This document shows positions 11,635-22,649 of a stretch of DNA of 64,000 bases, in pieces. Where the stretch lies: NCBI GenBank assembly GCA_022497155.1, contig MU385775.1, positions 124,001-188,000 of the forward strand, written 5' to 3'. A program made the position numbers and the translations under genes. How positions within the stretch are numbered: position 1 is the first letter of the stretch; every line of letters starts with the position of its first letter. The stretch is from Whalleya microplaca (Eukaryota; Ascomycota; Sordariomycetes; Xylariales; Xylariaceae). Under the pieces are notes generated by a model. That model saw only the letters and a program-made list of their open reading frames with translations. It was not told the DNA's origin and made no database searches.

Positions 11635-14577
11635 GTTGGCAACTTAGATGGCGACTGGAGTATAGGAATCGTTTGAGTGACTGATGAGGAACAGATACCA
11701 TTCTGAAGTCGACAACATGGCAACTATTTATCTTGAACATAACTTCTCAGATCAAGCTACAACATGCGTTTGGCGATCATTCACCTTCCTGGGAAGGCAG
11801 TTCGCCGATCTCGAGTATCTTCGTAGGGTCTTACTCGGCAGTATAGTCGGAGAATTTAGCTAATACCACGGCTTGAACATATCTTCTGAGAAGCTCTGGG
11901 TATGAATGAAGAGCCCTGAGGAGCTCGAGAAGCCTCCTTATCTGCTACCCCTCCTCACCAACAGCCCTGCATCCGGTACTAGACGACTAGGTTGGTCTAT
12001 TTCATGCATGGAGGATGGGACTCTATCGCCATACTGAGCTGAAAAGACATCTTAACTATTGGTGCTTGTATCCCAGCACGAAGACATACAGCCTTTGCCG
12101 GATTAGTAAGGAGGGATCGGCGGTGAATGTGGCTTTGGAATGGTTCATGGATAGATCCGATCAAGGATCCGATCAAGTGGTCCCCAGGACATGGCTGACT
12201 TGCGTCTGCTGGTTGCAACGCAACGTTAGAACAAAACCTAATAGTATGGGGAATAGAAGCTATCACAAGGTAGTATTGGACAGAGTTGCCAAGTATTTAT
12301 TTTCGTTCTCGAGCCCAAGTCGCGTGCTGTCGCGTGCATGGCCTTCCTAATCAAGTAAGTATCGTCTTATCAATGGCTTACCCAAGCTTGTGGGCGTGTA
12401 ACGGTCCAAACCAAGCTTTTATTGGATCTAGACTTCTTAAATTCGACGACAGCTTTCTTAGCTGTTAGCACACGCAGGACAAGAAGTCCCCTGAATGACG
12501 TAAGGGCCGAGGACCGGCTTGGGCCGCCGCAATTCGTTCGCGCGATTTGAGATATATGCCTGACGTGCCGTGCATATATGAAGATAAGATTTCTCTGCCG
12601 GCGTCGTGACCGTTACTCATGTAATATTGTATTAAGATAAAGCAGTTGAGCTTATCTCAGATCCGCTGTGGGAACACCTCAAGTACCGGTCCCGCCCCTT
12701 GGATCTATAAGGACTATAGGACGATGCCAAGTACCGAGGGTCGCGGCCCCGCATCGCTTACAGACAATGCAGCAATAGACGGTGCATATAACATGCTTAG
12801 AACGCATGTGACAACCGACAAGATGGGATGTTAGCCGCTGGCGCTCAAGCAGGCTTTGTCCTCTTGAATCAGGAAAAAACAAAAAATTCGCATGTAAAGT
12901 AGTATTCCAAGAGAGACTATTATTAATCTCCGAAAGACTCTCGCTACATACCTAAGCTTCTAGAAGGAATCTTTGTCTAGTACTCCGTACGCTAGTGTTA
13001 ATGCTGGCTCTTGAACTAGCAACAATTCCATCCACGAGGTATTATACCCAGGTATCCACTTATTACGGTGTGCTGCGAAGGTGGGATTATATCAGCAATC
13101 CGATAGGCCAATAATATTTTGTATTCAGTATATGCCGTCATACACGATGATAATTCTCCTATTCGACGTGCACCAATTGTATTATCGCTTCCTGATGAAG
13201 CCACCACCACTACCGGCGGGGTCCGTCTCACACACATTACTCATAACGTCACAAGCGCAAATACGCCCTATGTCTTAGACGAAAAATAGAACAGCGCTTC
13301 TGTAAATTGCTATAAATGCAACATCGCCCGAGCGCTAGACTTCTAGCAAACCAAAGTCGGCTATCAAAATATTTACCTTCCTGAAGAAGACTATTCTCTG
13401 ACCCCACATTGTTAAGCTTAATATGCCTTGTGTGATGCTTCTGGAAGGAGGCTAATCCATCTCATCATCATTTGAGACTTGTTATATGTGTCGATATTGT
13501 TGCTTCACAGTTAGCTCATAGCTATCCGCGGCTTTTCGGCATTATCTATAATATTAGCTGAATGACTAGTTCTCACGCGATCAATACGATATATTCTAGA
13601 CTTGGACAAATTAATAAATTGCGTTGACACCTGCCAAATGTATATAGTGAATTCGGGTACTCGGAGATGGACCGGTGATTGAGTCGAGATGCTCCGTAGT
13701 GATTTCCACGAGATGAGTGGTCGAGATGTCTTCTGTGGTATAGCATCTACTGTGGATAGTCTCTATCTTGCCACTCAGTCTAAGCCTTCTTCTTTGCCAA
13801 GAGACATAGCTCACTTTTAGTACAAGAAAGTCGAGGGTTATTCAATGACTAACGCCCCTATGTTAACAATAACCGAACTGAAAAGTATCTCGCAAGTAAT
13901 ATCGGTAATAAAAAAATAAGGTTGCTCTTACTTGTGGTTAGTAACGGTAAATACTAGTTAATATCTATTATTTATTGTATTAACTGGGTACTCTCTGTCT
14001 TATTTAGCTATTTTGCAGATTGCTGTCAATCAATCGAGGGCAGGCCTCCATACAGTGTTAGTGTTGTATGAATAGGTAGATATTGCGACTAGCTCGCTCT
14101 GGCATTAAGAAGAGATTCATAGGCTTCTTGGTATAGAATTTACTAGTTAGATGCTGTTAATGAACCATGAATACAAACTGTGCTCTTTGAGTGGAGACTT
14201 TCGGGCCATAATTTTTCAACTATATCGACGGGCAATGGTAACTTCAAGATGGCCATAGACGTCTCCGTGGACTTGGTTAGTCGTACGCATCTCGAATTTG
14301 AATTGGCGGTTTACATCTTATGGCGATCGAGCACCCGACCTTGTATTTTGGGAGGGTGCCGACTATAAGTCTTCAGAAGCCAGCGTGTATCAGCGGCTGG
14401 GCATCTAGTGGCACAAGAATAAGCGGGAAAATAATATTAAAATAGGGTAGATATAATATGTGGGGTTGTGTATTCTAGTTCGCTGTCTCCAAGCAAGACA
14501 TATCAAGTGTTGCACAGATAGCTCACAACACACATTATAGGTGAGAATGGACATTGAGTTTTGAGTCCTAACAATTT
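11635..14577. other. Intergenic region, no supported gene
   Basis: About 2.9 kb, AT-rich and stop-dense from about 13.3 kb. It includes the promoter of the subtilase at its left end and the 3' flank of the MFS gene at its right end. Open frames at 12015-12350, 12646-12834 and 13016-13237 have no recognisable motifs or splice partners. Confidence 0.4.
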
Positions 14578-16133
14578 TCAAAGCTTGGCAAATAGATTTC
14601 GGCTGATGCGAAGACGTACCAACTCAACTAGTCCAGCGGCACCAAGAGCCATGGATCCTGCATAGAACATAGCCGGCCGATATGCCTGGAATCCTGCATT
14701 TTGTCCGCCATAAGCATCAAGCAAATAACCAGCAATTGGAGCACCCTGGGTGATGTCAGCTACGATTTATGTGCTAGAATGAATATTCTTTACCATTAAA
14801 TACCCACCAGCCCAGCTTGTCACTACCATGCTCATAGCAACGGTGACACGAGCAGATCCAAAGACGTTACCAACCACAGTTGGCATTGTAGAGAAAAAAC
14901 CACCATTTGCCATTCCATTGACAATCACGAATATCACCATTGGAGCTAGCGTAGTAGAGACCGGCCAGACAGCAAGCATGCTGACAGCACACAAAGTGAG
15001 TGAGATAAACAAGGCATTGAGCGGTCCAATCGCATCGCACAATAGGCCACAAACAATCCTTCCCACGGCAGACGCGAAGTTGAAACCTGCTAAAAGCCCA
15101 GCACCAGTACCAGACGACAGGCCGATGGCGCGAACATATAGAGGGATGAAGAACGGGGGTACAAGAAGTGGGAAAGTCCCAATGGCACCTGCGGCCAAAA
15201 TCAGGACAAAGGTGATTTTCTTGAATAAACGCCTATTCTAAAGTTAGTCTGGTTATAATGACGATAAGGGAGTTGATGATATACCACTCTACGAACCCAC
15301 CACGTCGGACAGGTACACGTTCCTTGATGAACCAAGCAGCTGGCAGACCTGTGGCCAAGACAGTGAGTCCGATAATTCGGAATGTCCAAGCCGGCCCTAC
15401 ATCTCGGATCAGTGGATCTAAGCTGTAACTCAAGATGGTACCTCCAAGGCCACCTCCGGCAAAGACAACGCCGTTTGCTAATCCGCGCTTCCTACGAAAA
15501 TATTGTGTTGGCGTGCTTGAAGTAACCTAGGATCTATTTAGCCTTCAACTTCTCCCCATCATCGTCAGGCGAATGGAGGAGCCACTCACTGTGAAACAGA
15601 GTCTATACAGGTTAGCTGTGTCTCATAAGTGATGTGGGTGAATCATACCCATATCCAAGTCCAAGCATGGCACCTTCTGTCATGAAAAGGGCCGGGAGGC
15701 TCTTTAGGGTAAAACTACTTATTATTTCTGCTAAGCCTACTAACGTTATACCGAGCAATCCCGTGCTTCGCACCCCAAGTATCCGCATAATACGAGAGTT
15801 CAGTATGGCTATGCTCGCAAGCAGAGTAGGGCCTAGGGAGCCGACGAAGGATAGTACAGCTGGCGTCGATAGACCATCCTCTACTAAGGCACCTTGAATG
15901 ACACCCCAGCTGTAGGTGGTACCAATCACCCACCACGAGAGAACGGCGCATGAGATCACGATGACCCAGCCGTAACCTCCATCGGGTACATCAGAATCAG
16001 CTAGTCTTGAAGCTTCTAGCACTGGGTCCAAATCGACATGATTCTGGACTGTCGTGGCAGTTGGGACTTCTCGATGAACCACGAAGTGTCTATGATCCTC
16101 GAGTTCTATTGCCGTAGTAGTTGAAGTCGCCAT
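14578..16133 (-). CDS. MFS transporter, monocarboxylate (MCT) type
   Basis: Five exons in consistent phase: 16133-15649, 15602-15590 (a 13-nt microexon), 15526-15285, 15232-14808 and 14759-14578; introns 46, 63, 52 and 48 bp; 448 residues. After a polar N-terminus of about 45 residues comes PDGGYGWVIV, the diagnostic MCT motif at the start of TM1. RRKRGLANG lies in the loop after TM4 and a large hydrophilic loop follows TM6 (ERVPVRRGGFVEW). About twelve membrane segments can be recognised. Fungal members move monocarboxylates, riboflavin or unknown metabolites by proton symport at the plasma membrane; the substrate cannot be told here. The microexon restores GLCFTVTSSTPTQYF, so gene callers may skip it. 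Confidence 0.88.
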
Positions 16134-16791
16134 TGTAAGGTCTTGCTTGAGCTTGCTGACGAAGCTTTCATTGAACTAGGGTGACGGATGAAACAATTCG
16201 GATTTCAAGTTACTATGTATTTGACCAGTCCGAAAGTTGAGAGATTTCAGCTCTTGCGTGAGGGTTGGAACTTGGAATGAAAGCTTGCACTCCCTACATA
16301 TATATACCCAGACACTCACGATGAGGGTTTTCTCCACCTAATAAACACACCGGATCTATCTCCACCCAAAGGGCGTACGTTAAGATGCAGCTGTTCAGAG
16401 GGTTCGCCAGCTGGCAACCTCAAATTACACCCAGCATACATCCGTAGTATCTCATGATTCAAACAGGTAGCCTTTGATTTGCGTTATAAAATGATAATTA
16501 TGACCTATACTACTTCATTTTGATGTTTTTGAAATGTCCACAAAGCATACTTTGTTGGAAAATGCAACAACCTTATTGTCCATGAACAATAGATCCCCTT
16601 ACGCCTGATCAAGAACAAAGCGAGGGTAGAAGGGGCTACAAAAGTATCCCGGGCCCCTTTGTCAATTCTGTTACATATCGCACCTAATGATGCAAATTTG
16701 TCACATCTGATTGTCCTATTGTTGAACAGTTAGAACATATCAAATTCTCTGTCAAATACTCTGCAGTTGGAAACTAGTACTGGGAATTACT
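16134..16791. promoter_or_regulatory. Upstream region of the MFS transporter
   Basis: Contains the 5' flank of the minus-strand transporter, including a TATA-like tatatata near 16298-16305, about 165 nt upstream of its ATG, and the upstream flank of the broken ORF at 16792. No coding sequence is seen. Confidence 0.4.
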
Positions 16792-17139
16792 ATGTCGTCG
16801 ATAGTGCCTTTGACTCCTTTTCCAAAGGTTGATACACTACACGAATTGCATGATTCATATTCCTCTATGACATTAGTAGCAATTACATCTGCATCATCGC
16901 AGCATGATGCCGCATGGATCGCTGTGTGTGTAGTATGTAGCATTTTAGGGGTAGGGCTTGTTAGCATACTTGCTGTGATTTGTCTCAGGAAATACAGGGG
17001 CTTTTAAGAAACTGTTCGGGAAAGATACAATGCGAATATCGAATTAGACCCAGGAGCTATTCAGGAACCTTTAGATGTTCCGCTCCCTAGACATAGTATT
17101 GACTTCACAGCACGCGACATGGCTGTTGGAAGCAAATAA
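16792..17139 (+). pseudogene. Single-TM protein fragment broken by an in-frame TAA
   Basis: A frame of 116 codons runs from ATG 16792 to a stop at 17137-17139, interrupted by TAA at 17005-17007 (codon 72). Before the stop are a polar N-terminus, a strong membrane helix (about residues 43-66, WIAVCVVCSILGVG...) and basic LRKYRG. After it, in the same frame, come about 43 sensible residues ending in DMAVGSK. The topology resembles the C-terminal end of fungal one-TM surface proteins such as the one at 56401-57206. The TAA could derive from CAA by one C-to-T change in a CpA context, as RIP produces. It may instead be a short 71-residue protein, a readthrough product, or contain an undetected intron. 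No family is recognised. Confidence 0.45.
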
Positions 17140-17805
17140 TGGTGTGTGGAGTGAAACACCCAAACCCTTTAGCATCACAGCCACCCCTTGTAGATGCATT
17201 ACTTTGGTCTCTTACTGTACAGAGGAAACCAAATTTTGACTATGCCATGACTGGCACTCTGTAATCGGTCAGAAAACACCCCATCCCTCTACTAATAGTG
17301 CTTAGGATAAGAAAGTTTGTCAACCAAAGCCTAGAGTCTACCGCCTCCATAAGCTCTCTCCATATGGCCTCCATTCGCTCGGTGGAGTTCTAACTGGCAA
17401 GCATCATACGATTTAAAGTCTTACTATAGTGATTGAGACAGCTTAAGGTTACTAACCCTAACCCTAAGGAGCGAATTGAGAGAAGTGGTAGGACTAACTG
17501 ATTCTGGTTTCCAGAGAGCTTAGTCTCCGGCCTATTCTCTCTATCTACAAAGACAACATCATGACCAATCTAGCACTTAGGCACGATGCTTCATTCCGGA
17601 CACAATGGTGAGCAAGATTCGCAGCTTATATTTATCACTCCAGCTGTGCAAGACGCCGCGGCGGAAGACCAAACTGACGCCCCGCTACGTCTGGGGTTAT
17701 TGCTAAAATGATATGACATTAAATTTCCAACTTTGTTAAATGATATCAATAAAAGTGTAGTACTGCTGAGATAATAATTATGTTGGCATAACCGAAACCA
17801 CCCAA
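17140..17805. other. Spacer containing a short telomere-like motif
   Basis: No gene is supported. At about 17452-17469 there are two and a half units of CCCTAA, the fungal telomere repeat, in an otherwise ordinary sequence. Confidence 0.4.
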
Positions 17806-18500
17806 TCAATTGCTCTTGAAGTAGTTTGTCGCTAACACGGGACCTAGATTGATCTCCTTCGCCCAGGCGTCAAGGTCGTAGCGCATGCGGTGCATGTTGC
17901 TGAGGTTCTGGCCATTGGGCGGGGCATATTTCTTCCCATCGAAATCGGCCGGCTGCTCGTACAAGAAGAAAATGTACCGATGGGGTGAGCTCCCTGGTGG
18001 TGGCGCCGGCCCGATGTAGTTGGCGACAAAGGGCGCCGTAGAAGACAGGCTAAACGATGAAGAAGCACCATCCACAGGTGTCGCCTTCAGGTCTGGCTGG
18101 ATCCAGTGCAGGATGGGGCCTAACACGCCAAAAGACGGGAACGGCGCGTCGATATCGAGGCCCACCAGTATATATGTTCCTTCGGATGACAGCGATGTGA
18201 AGCTGAGCTCTGGGTGGGACTGTGCATCTAGATACCTGTAGTTAGCAACGGCTGACTTCAGAAGTTCACCTTGGCACAAAGCAAGCCAAGCCGGGCGGAG
18301 CAGACGTTTGGCTGCATACTGCCACGGCTATGCATGCTTCTATCTCCGGGGTGTAATACATGAACTCTTTGCTTACCAGCTCTGGGAATATAGCTTCCCG
18401 GTGAAACATTAATGTGTTTGCCGACGGTCAAGCCCAGTACCTTCGATTTGTCCGTCTCAATCAGCGACAAGGCCGCTTTGACACTGTTATTCGACGGCAT
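17806..18500 (-). CDS. PEBP-family protein (phosphatidylethanolamine-binding / Tfs1-like)
   Basis: Two exons, 18500-18377 and 18227-17806, joined by a 149-bp intron, giving 181 residues. An acceptor closer to the donor would leave a stop, whereas ATCTAG at 18228 gives IPRADAQSHPELSF in phase. The ATG at 18500 gives MPSNNSVK, a normal start; no signal peptide is present, so the protein is probably cytosolic. PEBP motifs are present: the central segment ILVGLDIDAPF, then GPILHWIQPD and the HRYIFFLYEQP strand that lines the ligand pocket. Family members bind phospholipid headgroups and can inhibit carboxypeptidase Y or modulate kinases and Ras. The exact role here is unknown. Confidence 0.88.
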
Positions 18501-20121
18501 AGCACGGTACTCAAACGACACCCTTCTATTTAGATCGTAGAAAAGTTTCAGAAAGCTTAACTAAGTAAGAGAAGCACGAACTGTTCCCATGTCAAAATAC
18601 CGACAATGAGGAAATAGGTAGAATAATTAATGCTAGTGGGCGTATGTTCTGCTGAAGGGTTGAGGGTGGAATGTACACGGATATTACCGGAGTTAATCGA
18701 TAAGTCCGCTAGTAATATGAGATATCTACTCTGATGGATGACTAGCTCACAATGGATTACTGAATTCCCCATGGGCTGCTTGAGATATGAGTACCCAATA
18801 ATCCAGATAGTTACACGACCGGGGAAGTACCGGTCAAGACACTACATGTTACCGGGACCGGTTCGGGTGAGATGTAGGCGGCGGCCGGGCCGGACTCGTC
18901 GGCCACGGTGAGCCTGCCGTCTCGTCCGGCAGAAAGCTACGGCTGGTACACTGCAGAACAATAGTATGCATATTGGATAGATTGATTCTATAATCAATCA
19001 TGATCATGCGGTATCTTTTGCCTGTGTTGATGTTGAAAGGTGCATATAGTGTTGGTGCGCTTGCGACAACTGAAGGCTAGCTAATTGTATAATGTTAAGA
19101 ATGCACAAGACAACATGATGTTTTCTCCTGATATCTACTCTTATAAATTTTACTTTGGCTTCTTCTAGATTCCCAATGGTCCCGGTTGAGGCCCATGAAC
19201 TCATCATTGGCCAACATGGCTTCACAAGCAAGGCCTTGTTGTACAGAGAAGATAAAGGTAACCGGTTAATCTGACTCTTATGACTCAAGTGTAACACATA
19301 TAAATGGCCTTGTAATCGTAAGACGGCTTGTGTCAAGTTAAAGAACGATAATGTGTTTGGTAGATGACACCAAATTTCGCACAACCAGCCGCAAGGCGAT
19401 GAAGAAGACTTCGGTAATAGGATTAGATCGATATATTTTGATCATGTTGATAAGCGATACGACTCAATTTGCTTGCCCTGGGCTCTTACTGTACAGCTTG
19501 GTATTGTATTACCGTGCCGTGTCAGCTAAAGGCAGCCAGATGGAAAGAGTACTGGTGAACACATGCAGTTGGTCCCATGTGAGTGAACCAGGGAAGCGAT
19601 AGGATACATCAGCGTGGCAACTATTGCTATGTCGGCGTAGTTTTCTTATCTTAATAAACACCACGAGTTACACGGAACAGTTGTATAGAAGTTTTTTTAA
19701 TTGTCTCACCGAACTTATGTAACACCCTTTGAAGAACCATCTAACAGAGATCTGGGACTGCCATCTGTACTGCAAGATAAGAAATATTTAGTCTAAGGGT
19801 GGTCTTGTATGAGCACAACTCATCAAGTGCTGATGGGGCATTATGTTGCGAATGAACATTCACTTCTTACGTGACGTCTAATAAAACACAGACGCTCGGC
19901 AACCATAGGTTACTCCAGAGATCGTATCCACCACGAACAATATAAGGCAGCGATAGAATTGTCAGTAATTTAACTTAGCGATGGATATCTGGTAGTATAG
20001 CAGCGAACCCATGTGGTTTGGACAAAGGTGTAACAATTTTATACATTAGATCGCATCTCGCACGAAACACCCATAACCTGACTCGATATACACGTTTTCT
20101 TGACAGGAGAACGCTGGACCA
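18501..20121. other. Intergenic region between divergent genes
   Basis: This 1.6-kb stretch lies between the PEBP gene (minus) and the 7-TM gene (plus) and should hold both promoters. A GC-rich patch at about 18830-18950 stands out from the AT-rich surroundings. Open frames at 19004-19602 have no motifs. Confidence 0.4.
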
Positions 20122-21102
20122 ATGGGACCTCCTTATGATCAGACGACGGCCGTTCTAGGCGAGACTCCCACTATTGCCGTAGATGTGCCTATCTCGTCCG
20201 TCTTCATTCTTCTATTCATCATCGGCGCCGCGGGCCATGTGACAAGATTCCAGCTTAACCTTCGTCGCGGACACAAATTCCTTCCGTCAGCGGCTAGCTT
20301 CGCCTTTTGCATAACACGTATTGTCGCCAATGCGCTTCGGATTGCGTGGGCAATCTATCCCTCAGATGTGCCTATCAGCATCGCGGCCCAGATATTCGTG
20401 GTTGCAGGGGTCGTTATCCCGCTCATCATCAACCTGCTCTATGCGCAACGGATTCTGCGCGCGGCACATCCGAATATTGGCTGGTCCCGACCCCTTTCTC
20501 GCACGCTGTGGGCTGTCTATCTCGTCATCACCCTCAACCTCGTCATGATCATTGCCACGACTGTTCAGAGTTTTTACACCCTAGACACTTTCACTCGTTT
20601 GATCGATGTCGATCTGCTTTGCTACGGGACCTCACTCTTCGCGGCCGTGGCGTCTCTCCCGCTTGCTATTATCACCTATGTCCTATTGGCACCTCGACAG
20701 AAGGAGGCACAGGATCACTTCGGTCATGGGACATTGAGGTCAAAATGTTTGATCGTTGGCACCGCCGCCACCCTCATCTCGCTGGGAGCATGGTTTCGTG
20801 CAGTCGTCAATTATCAACCGCCGCGACCAATGAACGACCCGGCTTGGTACCATTCCAAGTCGTGTTTCTACGTTTTAACTTTTATTCTGGAGATTATAGT
20901 GGTATATGGCTATTTTTTCTCTCGAGCTGACCTGCGACTTTACGTGCCAGATGGCAGCTCCAAAAGGAGACATTACCGGCTCCCCATCTTAGGGGCAGAC
21001 TTGGATAATACTGAGGGGCAGAGGCATTTGAAGGACAGTAAAAGCGACTCACCAGAAGGTTCTTCGTTTCAGATATTAGAACCGTTCCCGCTACTCAACT
21101 AA
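20122..21102 (+). CDS. Seven-TM fungal membrane protein (DUF3112-like)
   Basis: Intronless gene of 326 residues. Seven hydrophobic segments can be counted between about residues 22 and 265, separated by short loops, followed by a polar cytoplasmic tail of about 55 residues. The loop before TM7 contains PRPMNDPAWYHSKSCFY, a conserved-looking signature I associate with the fungal DUF3112 family. Family proteins have no established function; the topology would fit a receptor or a membrane scaffold. The tail is serine-, aspartate- and lysine-rich. Assignment to DUF3112 is from memory of the family pattern and should be treated as probable. It is transcribed away from the PEBP gene. Confidence 0.75.
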   Translation: MGPPYDQTTAVLGETPTIAVDVPISSVFILLFIIGAAGHVTRFQLNLRRGHKFLPSAASFAFCITRIVANALRIAWAIYPSDVPISIAAQIFVVAGVVIPLIINLLYAQRILRAAHPNIGWSRPLSRTLWAVYLVITLNLVMIIATTVQSFYTLDTFTRLIDVDLLCYGTSLFAAVASLPLAIITYVLLAPRQKEAQDHFGHGTLRSKCLIVGTAATLISLGAWFRAVVNYQPPRPMNDPAWYHSKSCFYVLTFILEIIVVYGYFFSRADLRLYVPDGSSKRRHYRLPILGADLDNTEGQRHLKDSKSDSPEGSSFQILEPFPLLN

Positions 21103-21186
21103 CGCTAATCTCGTAGCCAAACTCGTCCTTCTTCAAGGCTTAGCCGCAACCATAGCGAGGAAACTCTCCCTCTTCCTCCTCCCTAA

Positions 21187-21528
21187 CGGCACCGGCCTCG
21201 CAACCAGCTACGCGCGGCGGACCTCGGAGTTATATACAGGGCAGGAGACAGCCTGTTCGTCGCAGACAGCTCCGCGGGCGCCTTCTACGATGTCACGCTC
21301 AGCGATGTGGCCGACGTGTTCGTGCGCGCCATCCGCGCCGTGCGGGCGCACTTCGCGGGCTCCATACACGCGCTCGAGACGTCTCGTCCTGTGCCACTCT
21401 GCGTGCCGGGCTTGGGCATCACGCGTGTGTGGGCTATGCGGGGGATGAGGTGCGGGCACGCGATGGAATTACTGGGTCTGCGCTGCGCCGTACGAGTGCT
21501 GCCGCGACCGGGTTATGGAGAAGCATGA
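21187..21528 (+). pseudogene. GC-rich orphan coding-like segment, possible gene remnant
   Basis: A stretch with strong third-position GC bias reads open in one frame from 21187 to a TGA at 21526-21528, about 113 codons, without a supported start ATG; the codon just before it is TAA at 21184-21186. It contains sensible peptide such as DLGVIYRAGDSLFVADSSAG and ends in RPGYGEA. Upstream, another frame (LSLFLLPNGTGLATSYARR) also looks coding, so a frameshift near 21200-21230 is possible. The composition differs sharply from the AT-rich flanks. I do not recognise the family. It could be a decayed gene, a 3' exon of an unseen gene, or chance. Confidence 0.3.
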
Positions 21529-22649
21529 ACCGAACGGCTGGGACGTGCTACCACGTGGTTGACGGTGATCATTTTTGTATGATGTAGATGCCGTTATGTA
21601 GTTTATGATAATAGGATATTGTTTGGAGAGAGTTTTGAGACTACAATTATGAAGGGCGCGTCCAATGACTTGACTTGGAGAGATGAACTTCAGTCTTCCA
21701 GTATCGGAATTGAGTCTTGTGCTCGAGTGGACTCACCGACGCGACCCCTGAAATACATAATGTTCAGTCCCGCTCTAAAGATAGTACAATATAAATATAA
21801 ATCTATAATTACTCCTTGACCGCCGCAAAACAGTGTAGTACTTATGATGTTAGTCCGCAGGATTTATACATACATAGCTAATGAAGAGATAGTGTATACT
21901 ATTTTAATGTTGATAAAGCCAATGAAACAATGGCAATTCTACATGCGTATTCGCATTCTAAGGTTTCTTGATAGATGCATACACTTCCTAATAGTATAGA
22001 GATCCACAAAATAACGTTATTACCAGGAAGACACGGAATATCAGATCATACAATCCACGGTTCACACGCATGTCGCAATGAATCGAATGAAAAAGCCCGG
22101 TAAATCGTAGGCTATTGACGTAGTGCCAAGGGTGGAGCTCATGCATGATTACGACGCGACAGCGGGAGTCAGGTACGACTGCGTAGATCTATGCAACTAC
22201 CTGCAACTACCTGCAACTACCTAGACCTACTTACCTTACATAGTACTAGCACAGCAGCCCTAGCATGGGTATTTTATTTTCTTTTTCTTTATCATTAATG
22301 GAATAGGCAAAACATTCAATGTCAACAGCCCCATTTTCCCATTTTCAGCCGCCAGGCCGTGTTCTACATACAGTGACCAGTCTCCTTTTCTCGACAGGTG
22401 CCTTCATTATTCCCGTACGTGTACTATGTACTATGTTCCCATACTATGTTTCTGAAATTCCCACTTTCCCACAAATTCGGAAGACGGCATTGTCCATGGC
22501 GCGAGGGCATTGCCTCGAACGGTCTCATCAACATCGACTGGCCATCATAACAGTAACCTCTACATCATATACACATACATATACATATACATATACATAT
22601 ACATGATATAGATACTGTATATACACATGATCCCAATCCCTTCTTCTCT
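21529..22649. other. Spacer with short tandem repeats
   Basis: AT-rich and without a supported gene. Three copies of the 10-mer gcaactacct lie at 22193-22222. A (catata)n run lies at about 22573-22604, roughly 50-75 bp upstream of the next ATG, so probably in the promoter or leader of the glycosyltransferase-like gene. Confidence 0.5.
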
